Under the pieces are notes generated by a model. The model worked only from the letters and a program-made list of their open reading frames with translations, made no database searches and was not told the DNA's origin. From Nocardia grenadensis NBRC 108939 (GTDB lineage Bacteria; Actinomycetota; Actinomycetes; Mycobacteriales; Mycobacteriaceae): a DNA stretch of 64,000 nucleotides. The number at the start of each line of letters is the position of its first letter. Positions within the stretch are counted from its first letter, which is position 1. The translations under genes were made by a program, and so were the position numbers. Shown here one piece after another: positions 1 through 8,888 of the stretch. The DNA lies in contig NZ_BDCJ01000004.1 of the NCBI RefSeq assembly GCF_001613445.1, positions 124,001 to 188,000 of the forward strand, in the 5' to 3' direction.

Positions 1-158
1 GCACGCGCACCCGTACCGAATCCCGCGAGGTGTAGGGCGATCAGCAACAGGCCGACGGTGACCAGAGTGCCGCCGGTGATGGAGTCACCGAGGCTGGCAT
101 TCGTCAGATCGAAAAGGAGCGCGAGACCGAACGCGACGGCGGCGGCGATGGCGAGCAT
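1..158 (-). CDS. Small membrane protein, cut by the window edge
   Basis: The first 52 codons of a minus-strand gene are present and its 3' end lies outside the window. The ATG at 158 has an AGGAGG at 164-169, five bases upstream, which makes the start convincing. The translation begins MLAIAAAVAFGLALLFDL and continues with a second hydrophobic stretch (TLVTVGLLLIALHLAGF), so it looks like a small protein with two membrane helices joined by a short polar turn. No family is recognised. It is transcribed in the same direction as the downstream-of-window DNA and is separated by about 120 bases from the hydrolase gene that ends at 282. Confidence 0.6.
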   Translation of the reverse strand, partial: MLAIAAAVAFGLALLFDLTNASLGDSITGGTLVTVGLLLIALHLAGFGTGAR

Positions 159-281
159 GAGAACCTCCTGATGTTCTACCGGAACCGGCGACACCCGAAC
201 GGGTTGGTCGAGTTCCTATGTCGCACATACCCGCAAAACGTCTCAGCACACGGTGGCCGCCGGAATCGCCGGCGCCTCCTA

Positions 282-1016
282 CTACGCGGTGGAATCGTCC
301 ACCCCGAAACGGGCGGCCAGGTCGTCCCGCTGCCGCCGGACGAATTCCGCGTCCACCACCGTTCCGTGCCCGGGCACGTACATCGCGTCCGCACCACCCA
401 GCTCGAGCAACCGGTCGAGTGCGTCGGGCCACCGCGACCCCACGGCGTCGGGGCCGGCCTGCGGCTCCCCCGACTCCTCGACGAGATCACCGCAGAACAC
501 CACGGTGGGGTCGCCGGGCACCACGATGGCGAGATCGTGCCCGGTATGCCCGGGGCCGATACGGACCAGCAGAATTTCGCGACCGGCACCGCGCCGCAGC
601 GCGGTCACCTCCCGCACGTATTCGCCGGGACGGACGAGTGCGTCGGCGGCCGCCCGGGCGGCTGCCGTGTCGAGCCCGTTGTCCACGGCATCGGCATACA
701 ACTCCGCTCGTCCGTCCCGGTACAGCGCCTGCGCACCGTCGGCCGCGAAGATCGGCACGGGCCCGAACGCCGCCGCACCGAAGACATGGTCGAAGTGACA
801 ATGGGTGAGCGCGATACCGGTGACCTCCCGCCCGGCCAGCCGCTGTGCCCGGTCCCGCACCCGGGCGCCTTCCTCGGGACTCGACCCGGTATCGATCACG
901 AATGCGACGTCCTCCCCCACGATCAACCCGGCCGTGCAGTCCCATACCGGCAGCCGGCAGCGGCCTACTCCCTCGGCGAGCCGCTCCCACCCCAACTCTT
1001 CCCACGTCACCGTCAT
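282..1016 (-). CDS. MBL-fold metallo-hydrolase
   Basis: A 244-residue cytoplasmic protein of the metallo-beta-lactamase fold. The zinc-site motif THCHFDH is at residues 71-77, followed by the other expected metal ligands in GHTGHD (156-161), FCGDL (Asp about 177) and VPGHG (214-218). Length and spacing match small stand-alone hydrolases of the glyoxalase II-like group; the substrate cannot be told from sequence, and there is no sign of a secreted beta-lactamase because no signal peptide precedes the fold. The ATG at 1016 is preceded by a TANNNT hexamer six bases away and no ribosome binding site, suggesting a leaderless transcript. It is divergent from the exporter gene at 1147. Confidence 0.85.
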   Translation of the reverse strand: MTVTWEELGWERLAEGVGRCRLPVWDCTAGLIVGEDVAFVIDTGSSPEEGARVRDRAQRLAGREVTGIALTHCHFDHVFGAAAFGPVPIFAADGAQALYRDGRAELYADAVDNGLDTAAARAAADALVRPGEYVREVTALRRGAGREILLVRIGPGHTGHDLAIVVPGDPTVVFCGDLVEESGEPQAGPDAVGSRWPDALDRLLELGGADAMYVPGHGTVVDAEFVRRQRDDLAARFGVDDSTA

Positions 1017-1022
1017 ACCGAA

Positions 1023-1028
1023 ACGCTA
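1023..1028 (-). promoter_or_regulatory. -10 hexamer of a probable leaderless promoter
   Basis: Read on the minus strand the hexamer is TAGCGT, which fits the actinobacterial -10 consensus TANNNT. Six bases separate it from the ATG at 1016, so transcription would start on the start codon itself. No Shine-Dalgarno sequence is present. Confidence 0.45.
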
Positions 1029-1113
1029 GCGGTCGGCCCCGCCGCGGAGATCGCGACGAGAGACACGAGCCGCCCGGGGTCCTGATGCTCAGCAAAAGTC
1101 CATTCAGTTTCTA

Positions 1114-1139
1114 TAACAATCCAGATGGACTGTTAAAAT
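1114..1139 (+). promoter_or_regulatory. TetR-type operator overlapping a leaderless promoter
   Basis: An inverted repeat has arms TAACAATCC (1114-1122) and GGACTGTTA (1127-1135), one mismatch, separated by AGAT. The -10 hexamer TAAAAT (1134-1139) overlaps its right arm and lies seven bases before the ATG at 1147, so a repressor on the repeat would cover the promoter. The AGGAGG at 1140-1145 is only one base from that ATG, too close to work as a normal ribosome binding site, which supports leaderless initiation. The likely ligand is the TetR protein encoded at 2669. Confidence 0.7.
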
Positions 1140-1146
1140 AGGAGGA

Positions 1147-2682
1147 ATGAGCGAAGCAGTGGAAATCGGAGCCGGCCGGGCGGGCCGCCGGGAGTGGGCG
1201 GCCCTGGCCGCGCTGGTCAGCGTGGTGCTACTGCTCGCCATCGATGGGACCGTGCTCTATCTCGCGGTACCGGCGCTGACAGCCGATATCCGGCCCAGCG
1301 CCACACAGCTGCTGTGGATCGGCGATATCTACGGGTTCGTCCTGGCCGGGCTGCTCATCACCATGGGCAATCTCGCCGACCGGATCGGGCGCAAACGTCT
1401 TCTGCTGATCGGCGCGGGCGCGTTCGGCGCCGCCTCCGTTCTCGCCGCCCTGGCGCCGAACGCCGAAACCCTCATCGCCGCGCGAGCGCTGCTCGGGGTG
1501 GCGGGGGCGACGCTGATGCCGTCGACCCTGTCCATCGTGCGTGCCGTATTCACCGATCCGCGGCAGCGGACGACGGCGATCGCCGTATGGTCGGCCGGCG
1601 CCACCGCCGGCGCGGCGGCGGGACCGTTGGTCGGCGGTCTGCTGCTCGAACATTTCTGGTGGGGTTCGGTGTTCCTCATCAATGTGCCGGTCATGGCCGT
1701 CGTCCTCGTGGCGGGCGCGCTCCTGTTGCCGGAATCCCGCGGCACCGCGGCACACGCTGTGGACTGGTTGTCCTCGGTGCTGTCGATCGTCACCATCGTG
1801 CCGCTGGTCTACGCGGTGAAGCACTGGGCCGGAACCGGGCTCGACGCGACGGTTGCGGTGGCGGCCCTGATCGGCGCGGCCGGCGGCCTGCTCTTCCTGC
1901 GCAGACAGTCGCGATTGGCGCTGCCGCTGGTGGATATCTCGCTGTTCCGGATGCCCGCGTTCAGCGGTGCCGTGCTGTCCACCGCGCTGTCGATCTTCGC
2001 ATTCCTCGGGCTGCTGTTCTTCTTCTCCCAGTACCTGCAACTCGTCCGCGGGTACGGCCCACTGCAGGCCGGGCTGGCCGAACTGCCGACGACACTGGCC
2101 TCCCTGGCCGTGATCGCCGTAGTCGGCCTCCTGGTGGCCCGGTTCGGGGCCGGGCGGACGATCGGCGGCGCGCTGCTGGTGGCCGCCGCCGGTCTCGCCG
2201 GGGTCGGCTGGGCCGCTACCTCGTCCGGTTTCTGGACTCTCGGGATCGCGCTGGCGGTGTTGGGACTCGGTGTCGGCGTGGCCATGACGCTGTCGACGGA
2301 CGCGGTGGTCACCGCGGTGCCGAAGGAGCGGGCGGGCGCCGCCTCCTCCATTGCCGAGACCGCTTACGAAATGGGCGGCGCACTGGGTATCGCGGTGCTG
2401 GGTTCGATCCAGCTGGCACGGTACCGCGCGAATCTGGAACTCGGGCCCGGCGCCGACCCGGACGTGGCCGCCGCGGCCCGGGATTCGCTCGCGGGCGCGG
2501 CGGGGGTCGCGGGCGATTCCGATATCTTCACCCGTGCGGCACACGCCTTCACCACCGCGCTGCAGTCCACGTCGTATCTCGCGGCGGCCCTGCTCGTGGT
2601 CGCGGGCATACTGGCCTGGCGCGTCATCCCGTCGCACCGGCCGGCCGCGGACAAGGAGCAGGGGCAGCATGAGCCGGTCTGA
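1147..2682 (+). CDS. MFS drug exporter, DHA2 family (14 TM)
   Basis: A 511-residue major facilitator of the EmrB/QacA (DHA2) type, expected to export drugs or other hydrophobic compounds with protons across the cytoplasmic membrane. After a short charged N-terminus there are about 14 hydrophobic segments. The loop motif LADRIGRKRLLLIG near residues 77-90 is the classical MFS motif A, and GAAAGPLVGGLLLEHFWW (about 157-174) corresponds to the drug-antiporter motif C. The next gene, a TetR regulator, overlaps its end by 14 bases, so the two form an operon. Control is likely through the inverted repeat at 1114-1135. The real substrate is unknown. Confidence 0.9.
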   Translation: MSEAVEIGAGRAGRREWAALAALVSVVLLLAIDGTVLYLAVPALTADIRPSATQLLWIGDIYGFVLAGLLITMGNLADRIGRKRLLLIGAGAFGAASVLAALAPNAETLIAARALLGVAGATLMPSTLSIVRAVFTDPRQRTTAIAVWSAGATAGAAAGPLVGGLLLEHFWWGSVFLINVPVMAVVLVAGALLLPESRGTAAHAVDWLSSVLSIVTIVPLVYAVKHWAGTGLDATVAVAALIGAAGGLLFLRRQSRLALPLVDISLFRMPAFSGAVLSTALSIFAFLGLLFFFSQYLQLVRGYGPLQAGLAELPTTLASLAVIAVVGLLVARFGAGRTIGGALLVAAAGLAGVGWAATSSGFWTLGIALAVLGLGVGVAMTLSTDAVVTAVPKERAGAASSIAETAYEMGGALGIAVLGSIQLARYRANLELGPGADPDVAAAARDSLAGAAGVAGDSDIFTRAAHAFTTALQSTSYLAAALLVVAGILAWRVIPSHRPAADKEQGQHEPV

Positions 2683-3247
2683 CCAGGGCCTCACCCGAGA
2701 CAAGGAACGCACCCGGCTGGCCGTGCTCGAGGCCGCGGAACGGATGTTCGCCGAACGCGGCGGCCGGGTGAGCCTGAGTGATATCGCCGCGGCCGCCGGC
2801 GTCACCAAGGGCGGTCTCATGCATCACTTCCCGAACCGGGACGCACTGCTGGCCGGGGTCACCGAACATCTGATCGCGAAAGTGTGGGCCGAGATACACG
2901 AGTGCATCGACCTGTCCGAGAACCGGCCCGGGAAGTTCACTCGCGGATACGTCCGCGCCCTGACCAGCGGTAGCGAATCGGTCGCGCGGGCGTTCAGCCC
3001 GACCGGCCTGGTCGTGACCCTGGGTACCGTCTCCGGCCTCGAGCAACTCTTCGCCGAGGACGCGCGGCGGCTGGACGAGGCGTTCGACGCCGACGGTCTC
3101 GCACCCGGGACGACGTCGGTGATCCGCTTCGCGGCCGAGGGGCTGGCCACCGCGGTCAACAGTCCCTATCTCGCCGCCGACCGGCTCGAATCGGCACGCG
3201 CCCAACTGCTCGCCATGACCGAGACCGCGGCGCCGGGCAACGAGTAA
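2669..3247 (+). CDS. TetR-family repressor of the upstream exporter
   Basis: A 192-residue regulator. The N-terminal helix-turn-helix is clear (residues about 13-58, with VSLSDIAAAAGVTKGGLMHHF as core), and the C-terminal part is the variable all-helical ligand domain. The start is the ATG at 2669, inside the end of the exporter gene, with AAGGAG at 2653-2658 ten bases upstream; the 14-base overlap indicates translational coupling. A TetR gene directly behind a DHA2 exporter with a palindrome in the shared promoter is the usual drug-responsive autoregulated arrangement, so this protein probably represses 1147-3247 until it binds an effector. Confidence 0.88.
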   Translation: MSRSDQGLTRDKERTRLAVLEAAERMFAERGGRVSLSDIAAAAGVTKGGLMHHFPNRDALLAGVTEHLIAKVWAEIHECIDLSENRPGKFTRGYVRALTSGSESVARAFSPTGLVVTLGTVSGLEQLFAEDARRLDEAFDADGLAPGTTSVIRFAAEGLATAVNSPYLAADRLESARAQLLAMTETAAPGNE

Positions 3248-3253
3248 CTCCAG

Positions 3254-3298
3254 CAGGAACGCGCGGTTCATAACGTACCCGGGTGCGACTGATATGCG
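3254..3298. repeat. Copy 1 of a diverged ~45-bp intergenic repeat
   Basis: This stretch, just after the TetR stop codon, aligns with 10521-10564 at roughly 70-75% identity. Shared blocks include CAGRAACG, CGGTT, ATA and CCCGGGT. It lies in the otherwise empty 3248-3543 interval. On the minus strand the two copies would read similar peptides (cores NRAFLLELL and NRTFLYQLL), but no start or ribosome binding site supports translation. Confidence 0.4.
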
Positions 3299-3543
3299 GG
3301 CCGTGGAGCGCAGCGGCGGGCCGGCACTGCGCGGACGGACGGTCGGGCAGCCACTCGTCCACTGCTCGTGGTTCCGGTCATCGGCCACTCCTGCGCCGCC
3401 GCGTTCACCATCGCGGCGGTGGTCATCGCGATCTCGGCGGTTCCGGCGTGCGCCGCCGCCCGGGCCCGAGCGGGATGTGACATTCCCCGGTAGGGCCGCC
3501 GGGCCGGTCGACCAGCATTGCCGGCGTGCGTGTCGTCCCGCGC

Positions 3544-3735
3544 TCAGACCCCGCGGCCGGTGCGCTGCTGGAGTTCGTCGATCAGCTGTGAGGCCTGGGC
3601 CTTGGTCAGCCCCTCCGGCACCTGCTGCCCGGCTTCCTGGGCCAGGGTGTGCAGATAGGACTCCTGCGGGCCGGTCATCGGCTCGTCACCGGTGGTCCAC
3701 TGGTCCCGGTCCTTCTCCGGCTGCTGCTGCACCAT
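3544..3735 (-). CDS. DUF3072 small protein
   Basis: A 63-residue, hydrophilic, acidic protein matching the DUF3072 family over its whole length: TGDEPMTGPQESYLHTLA near residues 15-32, then an EAGQQVPEGLTKAQAS segment and the C-terminal ID-L--RTGRG signature. The middle part (LTKAQASQLIDELQ) is helical and resembles a small SAP-like or rho-N-like helix pair, but the biochemical role of the family is unknown. GAGGAG lies close upstream of the ATG at 3735. It stands alone between two intervals of about 300 bases without genes. Confidence 0.88.
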   Translation of the reverse strand: MVQQQPEKDRDQWTTGDEPMTGPQESYLHTLAQEAGQQVPEGLTKAQASQLIDELQQRTGRGV

Positions 3736-4041
3736 TACCGCTCCTCTCCACGAGTGTTCTGAGGCCGCGTACCCGGATCACACAGCGTCAACCAGTGCCG
3801 CCACGGCGGCACGTCCGCGATGCGGCGGCATCCCGCGGGCGACGAGGCCGCGGCGATGCGCACGTCCTATCCGATCCGAACACACCTGCCGGTGGTGGTC
3901 CGGCCGTCGCCCGGTGCGGGCCGCCGACCGCCCCGACCCCGTACGTTCACGGTCGGAGCACCGGCACTGGGAACATCACCGGTCGCTGCCGACGGCTGTT
4001 GCGGTAGTGTCCGCGTCCTGCCGTCGCCCGAACCACCGAGT
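3736..4041. other. Intergenic region, no gene seen
   Basis: About 300 bases between divergent genes. No supported reading frame was found. A TANNNT hexamer (TAGTGT, 4005-4010) could serve as -10 for the gene starting at 4042, giving a leader of about 25 bases. Confidence 0.4.
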
Positions 4042-5220
4042 ATGAGGTTGCTCTTCCAGATGACGAATATCGACGACGACCGGGTACGGCGCGAATTCGC
4101 ATTGCAGGTGTTCGGGCATATGCGCGCGGCCGGTGTCACCGATGCCACCTACGACGCCGACGAATTCGCCGTCCGGTACGACGGCGGCGCCGCCGTCCTG
4201 CATCTCGGGAACCTCTTCACGGAGACGCGTGAACGATCGCCGGAGGAGACGCGGGAATGGCTGGCACGGATCGTGCCCGCGCTGGTGACGCCCGCGGCGC
4301 CACCCGAGAGCTGGGAGGAGGTACGCCCGCTGCTGCGGCCGGTGCTGCGGCCGTCGACCTATGCGCTCGCGGACGAGGGTTCGCGGATACGGCGGCCGCT
4401 CTTCCCGTTCGTGGACGAGCTGCTGGCCATCGACTATCCGGATGTCATCGGTTTTCCGGACGAGACGAAGCTCGCCGGATGGGGCGTGACGGCGGAAGAA
4501 GCGTTGACGGTGGCCCGGGAGAACCTGGCCGCGGTGGTGCCGGTGGCGGAACTACCGAGCGACGGCATCGTAAAGATTACGGTCGACGAGGCCGAATACC
4601 TGTCGTCGTGGATTCTGGTGCCGGATTGGCTGCTCGTCTCGACGACGAACTTCGAGCATCCGCCGGTCGCGTTCATTCCGGATCAGCGGAGCCTACTGAT
4701 CGTTCCCGGCGACCCGGACCTCTTGTCCGAGGCCTTCGAAACGGCAGAACAGGAGTACCGGGAGGCGGCACGGCCGCTGTCGCCCCAGGGTTACACCCTC
4801 GACGAATCCGGCCTGGTGATCCCCCTCGACCGGGTGACCACCGCGAACGACGCCGAGGTCGCTCGGGCGCGCGCGGTGCTGGCCGGTACCGAATACAACG
4901 CCCAGCAGCAGTGGCTCGAGGAGCACTACCGGGACGACCTGGAGGCGATCTACGTGAGCAGCCTGATGGTGGCCGAACGCGGAGACCGTATCCATACCGT
5001 CACGGTCTGGGGCGAGGGTGTCGACGCCGCCCTGCCGGTGGCCGATTTCCTCGCGTTCGCCACCGACGACGAACAGACCCTCATGGTGCCGTTCGATACC
5101 GCCGTCGATCTCACCGGCATCACCCCGATGCCTGGCATCCACCCGCCGCGCTACCGTGCCGGCGAATGGCCCGATCCCGCGGTGTTCGAACGTCTCGCCG
5201 AGGCCGCGATCGCGTTCTGA
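4042..5220 (+). CDS. Conserved protein of unknown function (DUF1444-like?)
   Basis: A soluble protein of 392 residues (ATG 4042) or 386 (ATG 4060, reading MTNIDDDRVRREF); neither start has a strong ribosome binding site. It is rich in acidic and hydrophobic residues with alternating alpha/beta character and has no signal peptide or membrane segment. Recurring features are aromatic/hydrophobic strands (HLGNLFTE, SSWILVPDWLLVST, IPDQRSLLIVPGD) and a C-terminal half that again starts with a strand-rich block (IYVSSLMVAERGDRIHTVTVW). General layout resembles DUF1444/YtpQ-type proteins, but I do not recognise it firmly. It is convergent with the acyl-CoA ligase gene and is not part of an operon. 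Confidence 0.75.
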   Translation: MRLLFQMTNIDDDRVRREFALQVFGHMRAAGVTDATYDADEFAVRYDGGAAVLHLGNLFTETRERSPEETREWLARIVPALVTPAAPPESWEEVRPLLRPVLRPSTYALADEGSRIRRPLFPFVDELLAIDYPDVIGFPDETKLAGWGVTAEEALTVARENLAAVVPVAELPSDGIVKITVDEAEYLSSWILVPDWLLVSTTNFEHPPVAFIPDQRSLLIVPGDPDLLSEAFETAEQEYREAARPLSPQGYTLDESGLVIPLDRVTTANDAEVARARAVLAGTEYNAQQQWLEEHYRDDLEAIYVSSLMVAERGDRIHTVTVWGEGVDAALPVADFLAFATDDEQTLMVPFDTAVDLTGITPMPGIHPPRYRAGEWPDPAVFERLAEAAIAF

Positions 5221-5269
5221 CGGCGGGGTCCCCGGGCGGCAGCCGCGGGATCGGCCCGCCGACACCGGC

Positions 5270-6805
5270 TCACTCGACCCGGAGTTCGGAACGGATCACG
5301 TTCTTCAGTACCTTGCCGACTTTCGAGCGCGGTAGATCCGGCCAGATCTCCACCTGCTTCGGGGCTTTGACGCTGCCGATGCGCTGCTTGACGAACGAGA
5401 TCAGTTCGTCGGCGGTCACCGTATGCCCCGGACGCAGGCGCACCACCGCGGTGATCCGTTCACCCCATTTCTCGTCGGGCAGGCCTACCACCGCGCTCTC
5501 CGCCACCGCGGCGTGTGCGAGGACGGCCTGCTCGACTTCGGCGGAGTAGACATTGAATCCACCGGTGATGATCATGTCCTTGGCGCGGTCGACGACGTAG
5601 AGGAAATTGTCCTCGTCCAGATAACCGATATCACCGGTGTGGTGCCAGCCGTATGCGCTGACTTCCGCTGTCGCGGCGGGGTTCTCGTGGTATCCGTCCA
5701 TCACCAGCGGGCCTCGCACCACTATCTCGCCACGCGCGCCGGGCGGCAGTATCGTGCCCCGCCCGTCCATGATGGCGACCGTTGTCAGTGGAGTGGGCCG
5801 ACCGGCCGAGGCGAGACGCTCGATGGCGACCGAGCCGTCGGGCCGGAAATGATCGGCCGGGGCGAGAGTCGCGATCATATTCGGTGCCTCGGTCTGGCCG
5901 AACAACTGTCCCAGAACCGGGCCGATCCGCTCCAGTGCCTCCGCGAGCCGGGTCGGCGACATCGGCGCGGCGCCGTACCACAGACAGCGCAGCGACGACA
6001 GGTCGGTGCGATCGAGGTCGGGGTGATCGAGCAGACCGTAGATCACGGTCGGCGGCAGAAACGCGTGCGTGATCCGGTGTCGCGCGGCGAGGGCCAGGAA
6101 TTGCCCGATATCGGGCGCCGGCATGATGACGACCTCACCGCCCAGGCCGAGAATCGGAAAGGTGAGCACGCCCGCCGAATGGGTGAGCGGCGCGAGGGCG
6201 AGGTAGCGCGGGCGGTCGCCGAACGGATAGCTCATCAGCGCCAGCGCGGTCGAGGTCATCATATTGAGTTCGGTCAGCCGCACGCCCTTCGGCCGGCCGG
6301 TGGTCCCGCCGGTTCCGGCGAGCATGCACAGCCCGTCCCCCGGGCGCCGGCGGGTGTCGGGTTCGGCGCGGTGCGCGGCCAGCCACGTCTCGAACGCGAC
6401 CGCGCCCTCGGCGTCGCCGTCCAGACAGACCAGCCACTCCAGCCGCGGCAGGTGGTCGCGAATACGGGCCACCAGGCCGGCGAAGCTCTTCTGGAAGAAG
6501 AGCAGCCGGCAGCCGAACAGTTCGAAGAGCTGACGGTTCTCCTCGGCCTCGTTGCGCGGGTTGACCGGGCACCACACCGCGCCGGCGCGCGATATACCGA
6601 AAACACAGGTCAGAGCGAGCGGATCGTTGGCCGACAGGACCGCGACCCGGTCCCCGGCCGCGATCCCGGTGTGCTGCAGGGCGCCGGCGACGGCGACCGA
6701 ATCGTCGTACACCTCGCCGTAGGTGCGTGTTGTTGCGCCGGAGGTGAGGCAGGGGGCCTCGCGGCCGAGCGAGACCCCCTTGTCGAGATAGTCCGCGAGT
6801 CGCAT
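5270..6805 (-). CDS. fadD: AMP-dependent acyl-CoA synthetase/ligase
   Basis: A 511-residue adenylate-forming enzyme (class I AMP-binding superfamily) that would activate a carboxylic or fatty acid to its CoA thioester in the cytoplasm. The ATP-binding P-loop TGGTTGRPKG is at residues 165-174, the adenylation signature YHTGDIGYLDEDNFLYVVDR is in the C-terminal third, the hinge follows with DMIITGGFNVYSAEVE, and the catalytic lysine motif is PRSKVGKVLK close to the end. It is the last gene of a three-gene operon, starting eight bases after the dehydrogenase-like gene. Substrate length cannot be inferred; the partners suggest oxidation of an alcohol or aldehyde-type compound to an acid before activation. 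The symbol is generic. Confidence 0.88.
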   Translation of the reverse strand: MRLADYLDKGVSLGREAPCLTSGATTRTYGEVYDDSVAVAGALQHTGIAAGDRVAVLSANDPLALTCVFGISRAGAVWCPVNPRNEAEENRQLFELFGCRLLFFQKSFAGLVARIRDHLPRLEWLVCLDGDAEGAVAFETWLAAHRAEPDTRRRPGDGLCMLAGTGGTTGRPKGVRLTELNMMTSTALALMSYPFGDRPRYLALAPLTHSAGVLTFPILGLGGEVVIMPAPDIGQFLALAARHRITHAFLPPTVIYGLLDHPDLDRTDLSSLRCLWYGAAPMSPTRLAEALERIGPVLGQLFGQTEAPNMIATLAPADHFRPDGSVAIERLASAGRPTPLTTVAIMDGRGTILPPGARGEIVVRGPLVMDGYHENPAATAEVSAYGWHHTGDIGYLDEDNFLYVVDRAKDMIITGGFNVYSAEVEQAVLAHAAVAESAVVGLPDEKWGERITAVVRLRPGHTVTADELISFVKQRIGSVKAPKQVEIWPDLPRSKVGKVLKNVIRSELRVE

Positions 6806-6813
6806 CGACGGCC

Positions 6814-7941
6814 TCAGCGGTGCACCGTGACGATGGGATCGAGGACCAGCCCGAACGCGCGGAGCGTGCCGAGCAGTTCCCGATGCCCGAATGCCCGGCA
6901 GCTCGAGGCGAATCCGGTCACTCGCGGGGGCTCCTGCAACAGGGCGGCCGCGGCGTGGGCGTTGAGCAGCGCGGTCTGCTTGTAGTTGCAGTTGCCGTGG
7001 ATCAGGCAGTGCGCCCGGCCCAACGGCCCGGAGGCGTACACCGAGTCGAGTGAGGTGTTGATCCGCGGATTCTCCCGCGGCGGCATCTCGCTGCGGATGG
7101 CGGCGGACTGTTCGTCGATGATGCGGTACTTCTCCGCCGCCGACTTACCGTCCATCTGCGCCAGGGCCGCCGCCACCAGCTGCGGCACACCGAGCATCAG
7201 CGGACGGTTCATGACGCCGCCGAGCGCACGCACATTCGCGACCCGTGGATCGTTCTTGAACCACACCGGATGCGAGGTACCGCCCCACGGCAGAGCCAGG
7301 CCCAGTTCGTGCTGTCCCGGCACCACTACCTGGTAGAGCCCTTCGTCGACCGGCCATTCCACGTACTCGTTCTGTTCGAGGTAGTAGGCCTCGGCGAAAG
7401 CGGCATTGGTGAGAATCGTATTGGTGGAGGCGACGGTCGGGTGCCCCTTCCAGAACACCTCGATATCGAGGGTGTCCAGGCCGGGATTCTCCAGGCAGAT
7501 ATTGGCCGCGATCTCACCGATGGTGTACATCTGCGCCAGGCCGGGGGTGAGCAGTAGGCCGCGGGAGGCGAATTCGGCGCTGTAGCGTTCCTGGGCGTCG
7601 ATCATCCAGTTCTGCTCACCGTTGGTATCGGTGTAGTGCGCGCCGATCTCCAGGCACGCCTCGACCACCGGATGCCCGTACCGGGCGAACGGACCGACCG
7701 TATTGAGCACGACCCGCGCGCCCCGGAACGCGTCGGCCAGGGCGGCGCTCGTGTGCTCGACCTCGACGATCTCGTGGTCCACGGTGTCGATACCGGGTAC
7801 CGCGTCGACCGCGGCCTTCAGCCGCGCGTGGTCACGGCCGGCGGCCAGGAAGGGAATGCCGTACTCGCGTAGGTATTCACAGATCAGCCGGCCGGTGTAG
7901 CCGGACGCGCCGTAGACGACGACCTGTTTGTCGGTAGCCAT
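6814..7941 (-). CDS. Saccharopine dehydrogenase-like NAD(P)-binding protein
   Basis: A 375-residue protein with an N-terminal Rossmann fold typical of the saccharopine-dehydrogenase NADP-binding superfamily: VVVYGASGYTGRLICEYL (about residues 7-24), then LNTVGPFARYGHPVVEACLE and HYTDTNGEQNW, the usual second-half motifs. The C-terminal part (from about 150) is not a lysine-pathway domain but resembles the DUF5938-type extension of actinobacterial homologues that sit beside fadD and SDR genes. A real saccharopine dehydrogenase role is unlikely; trans-acting enoyl reductase-like or lipid-modifying reductase activity is possible. It lies between the SDR gene (60 bases upstream) and fadD (8 bases downstream). 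Confidence 0.82.
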   Translation of the reverse strand: MATDKQVVVYGASGYTGRLICEYLREYGIPFLAAGRDHARLKAAVDAVPGIDTVDHEIVEVEHTSAALADAFRGARVVLNTVGPFARYGHPVVEACLEIGAHYTDTNGEQNWMIDAQERYSAEFASRGLLLTPGLAQMYTIGEIAANICLENPGLDTLDIEVFWKGHPTVASTNTILTNAAFAEAYYLEQNEYVEWPVDEGLYQVVVPGQHELGLALPWGGTSHPVWFKNDPRVANVRALGGVMNRPLMLGVPQLVAAALAQMDGKSAAEKYRIIDEQSAAIRSEMPPRENPRINTSLDSVYASGPLGRAHCLIHGNCNYKQTALLNAHAAAALLQEPPRVTGFASSCRAFGHRELLGTLRAFGLVLDPIVTVHR

Positions 7942-8001
7942 GGTGGGGTTCTCTCCTCGTCTTCGGGTGGGAAGTGGGCGGTAGTTGGGACCGGGCTGTC
8001 G

Positions 8002-8805
8002 CTACATGCCCATTCCCCCGTCGACCGGCAGCCCGGCACCGGTGATGAACTTCGCCGCGTCGGAGGCGAGGAATACGACCGCGTCGGCCATATCGTCGAC
8101 CTGGCCCAGCCGGCCCAAGGGGGTGAGTTCGGCGACCGCTTGCGCCGCGGCCTCCGGGGAGGGGAACAATCCCAGCTCCGCGCAGTCGACCGCGAGTTTG
8201 TTCCCCATCGCGGTGGGGGTCAGGGCGGGATAGATCGAGTTGACGCGCACGCCGTAGCCGAGCTTCCCCGATTCCGCGGCGGCCACCCTGGTCAGCCGGT
8301 CGATACCCGATTTGGTGGCCGAGTAGACGCTGATCCCGGGAAACGCGATCGTCGCGGCGACCGACGCGATGTTCACCACGGCCCCGCCACGCCCGGCTGC
8401 CCCGCCCGGCCGCATGGCCCGGAAAGCGTGTTTGATACCGAGCGCGGTCCCGAGCAGATTGACATCGAGCATGGTGCGGGCCTGGTCGGGATCGAGATCG
8501 GCCAGCAGGCTGGTGACCTCCACGCCCGCGTTGTTGACAACGATGTCCAGCCCGCCCAGCGCGCCGACGGCCGTGGTGACCGCGCGTTCCCACGCGGCGT
8601 CGTCGGTGACGTCCAGCGAGACGAATTCGGCCCGGCTCCCCTGCGCCCGCAGTTTCTCGACCATCGTGCGGCCGCCGTCGGCGTCGATATCGGCGATCGC
8701 CACCGCCGCGCCGGCCTCGGCCAACGCTTGGGACATCCCCGCACCCAGCCCGCGCGCGCCCCCGGTGACCAGCGCAGCCCGTCCGCCCAGGTCGTAACTC
8801 GTCAT
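8002..8805 (-). CDS. Short-chain dehydrogenase/reductase
   Basis: A 267-residue classical SDR. The cofactor loop is TGGARGLGAGMSQAL (about 14-28), followed by an acidic residue pattern (ADIDADGG) that favours NAD(H), the structural NNAG motif, catalytic Ser in NIASVAATIAF, and the YSATK active-site motif; the C-terminus ends with the common GAGLPVDGGMGM. The start is the ATG at 8805 with AGAGGAAC upstream, rather than any codon further up in the same open frame. It heads the operon SDR, saccharopine-dehydrogenase-like protein, FadD, and faces a TetR gene across the operators at 8889-8931. Confidence 0.9.
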   Translation of the reverse strand: MTSYDLGGRAALVTGGARGLGAGMSQALAEAGAAVAIADIDADGGRTMVEKLRAQGSRAEFVSLDVTDDAAWERAVTTAVGALGGLDIVVNNAGVEVTSLLADLDPDQARTMLDVNLLGTALGIKHAFRAMRPGGAAGRGGAVVNIASVAATIAFPGISVYSATKSGIDRLTRVAAAESGKLGYGVRVNSIYPALTPTAMGNKLAVDCAELGLFPSPEAAAQAVAELTPLGRLGQVDDMADAVVFLASDAAKFITGAGLPVDGGMGM

Positions 8806-8888
8806 ATCCGTTCCTCTCTCGAAAGCAGCCGAGATTGTGATCCGAACCACAAAAACGACGTGGTGTGCCGGGAGACACAGTAGGGCGA

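Noticed and set aside
1228..2820. Long minus-strand open frame antisense to the DHA2 exporter
   Set aside because: Amino-acid content is Arg/Gly/Gln-rich with no fold; it is a GC-bias shadow of the exporter and TetR genes.
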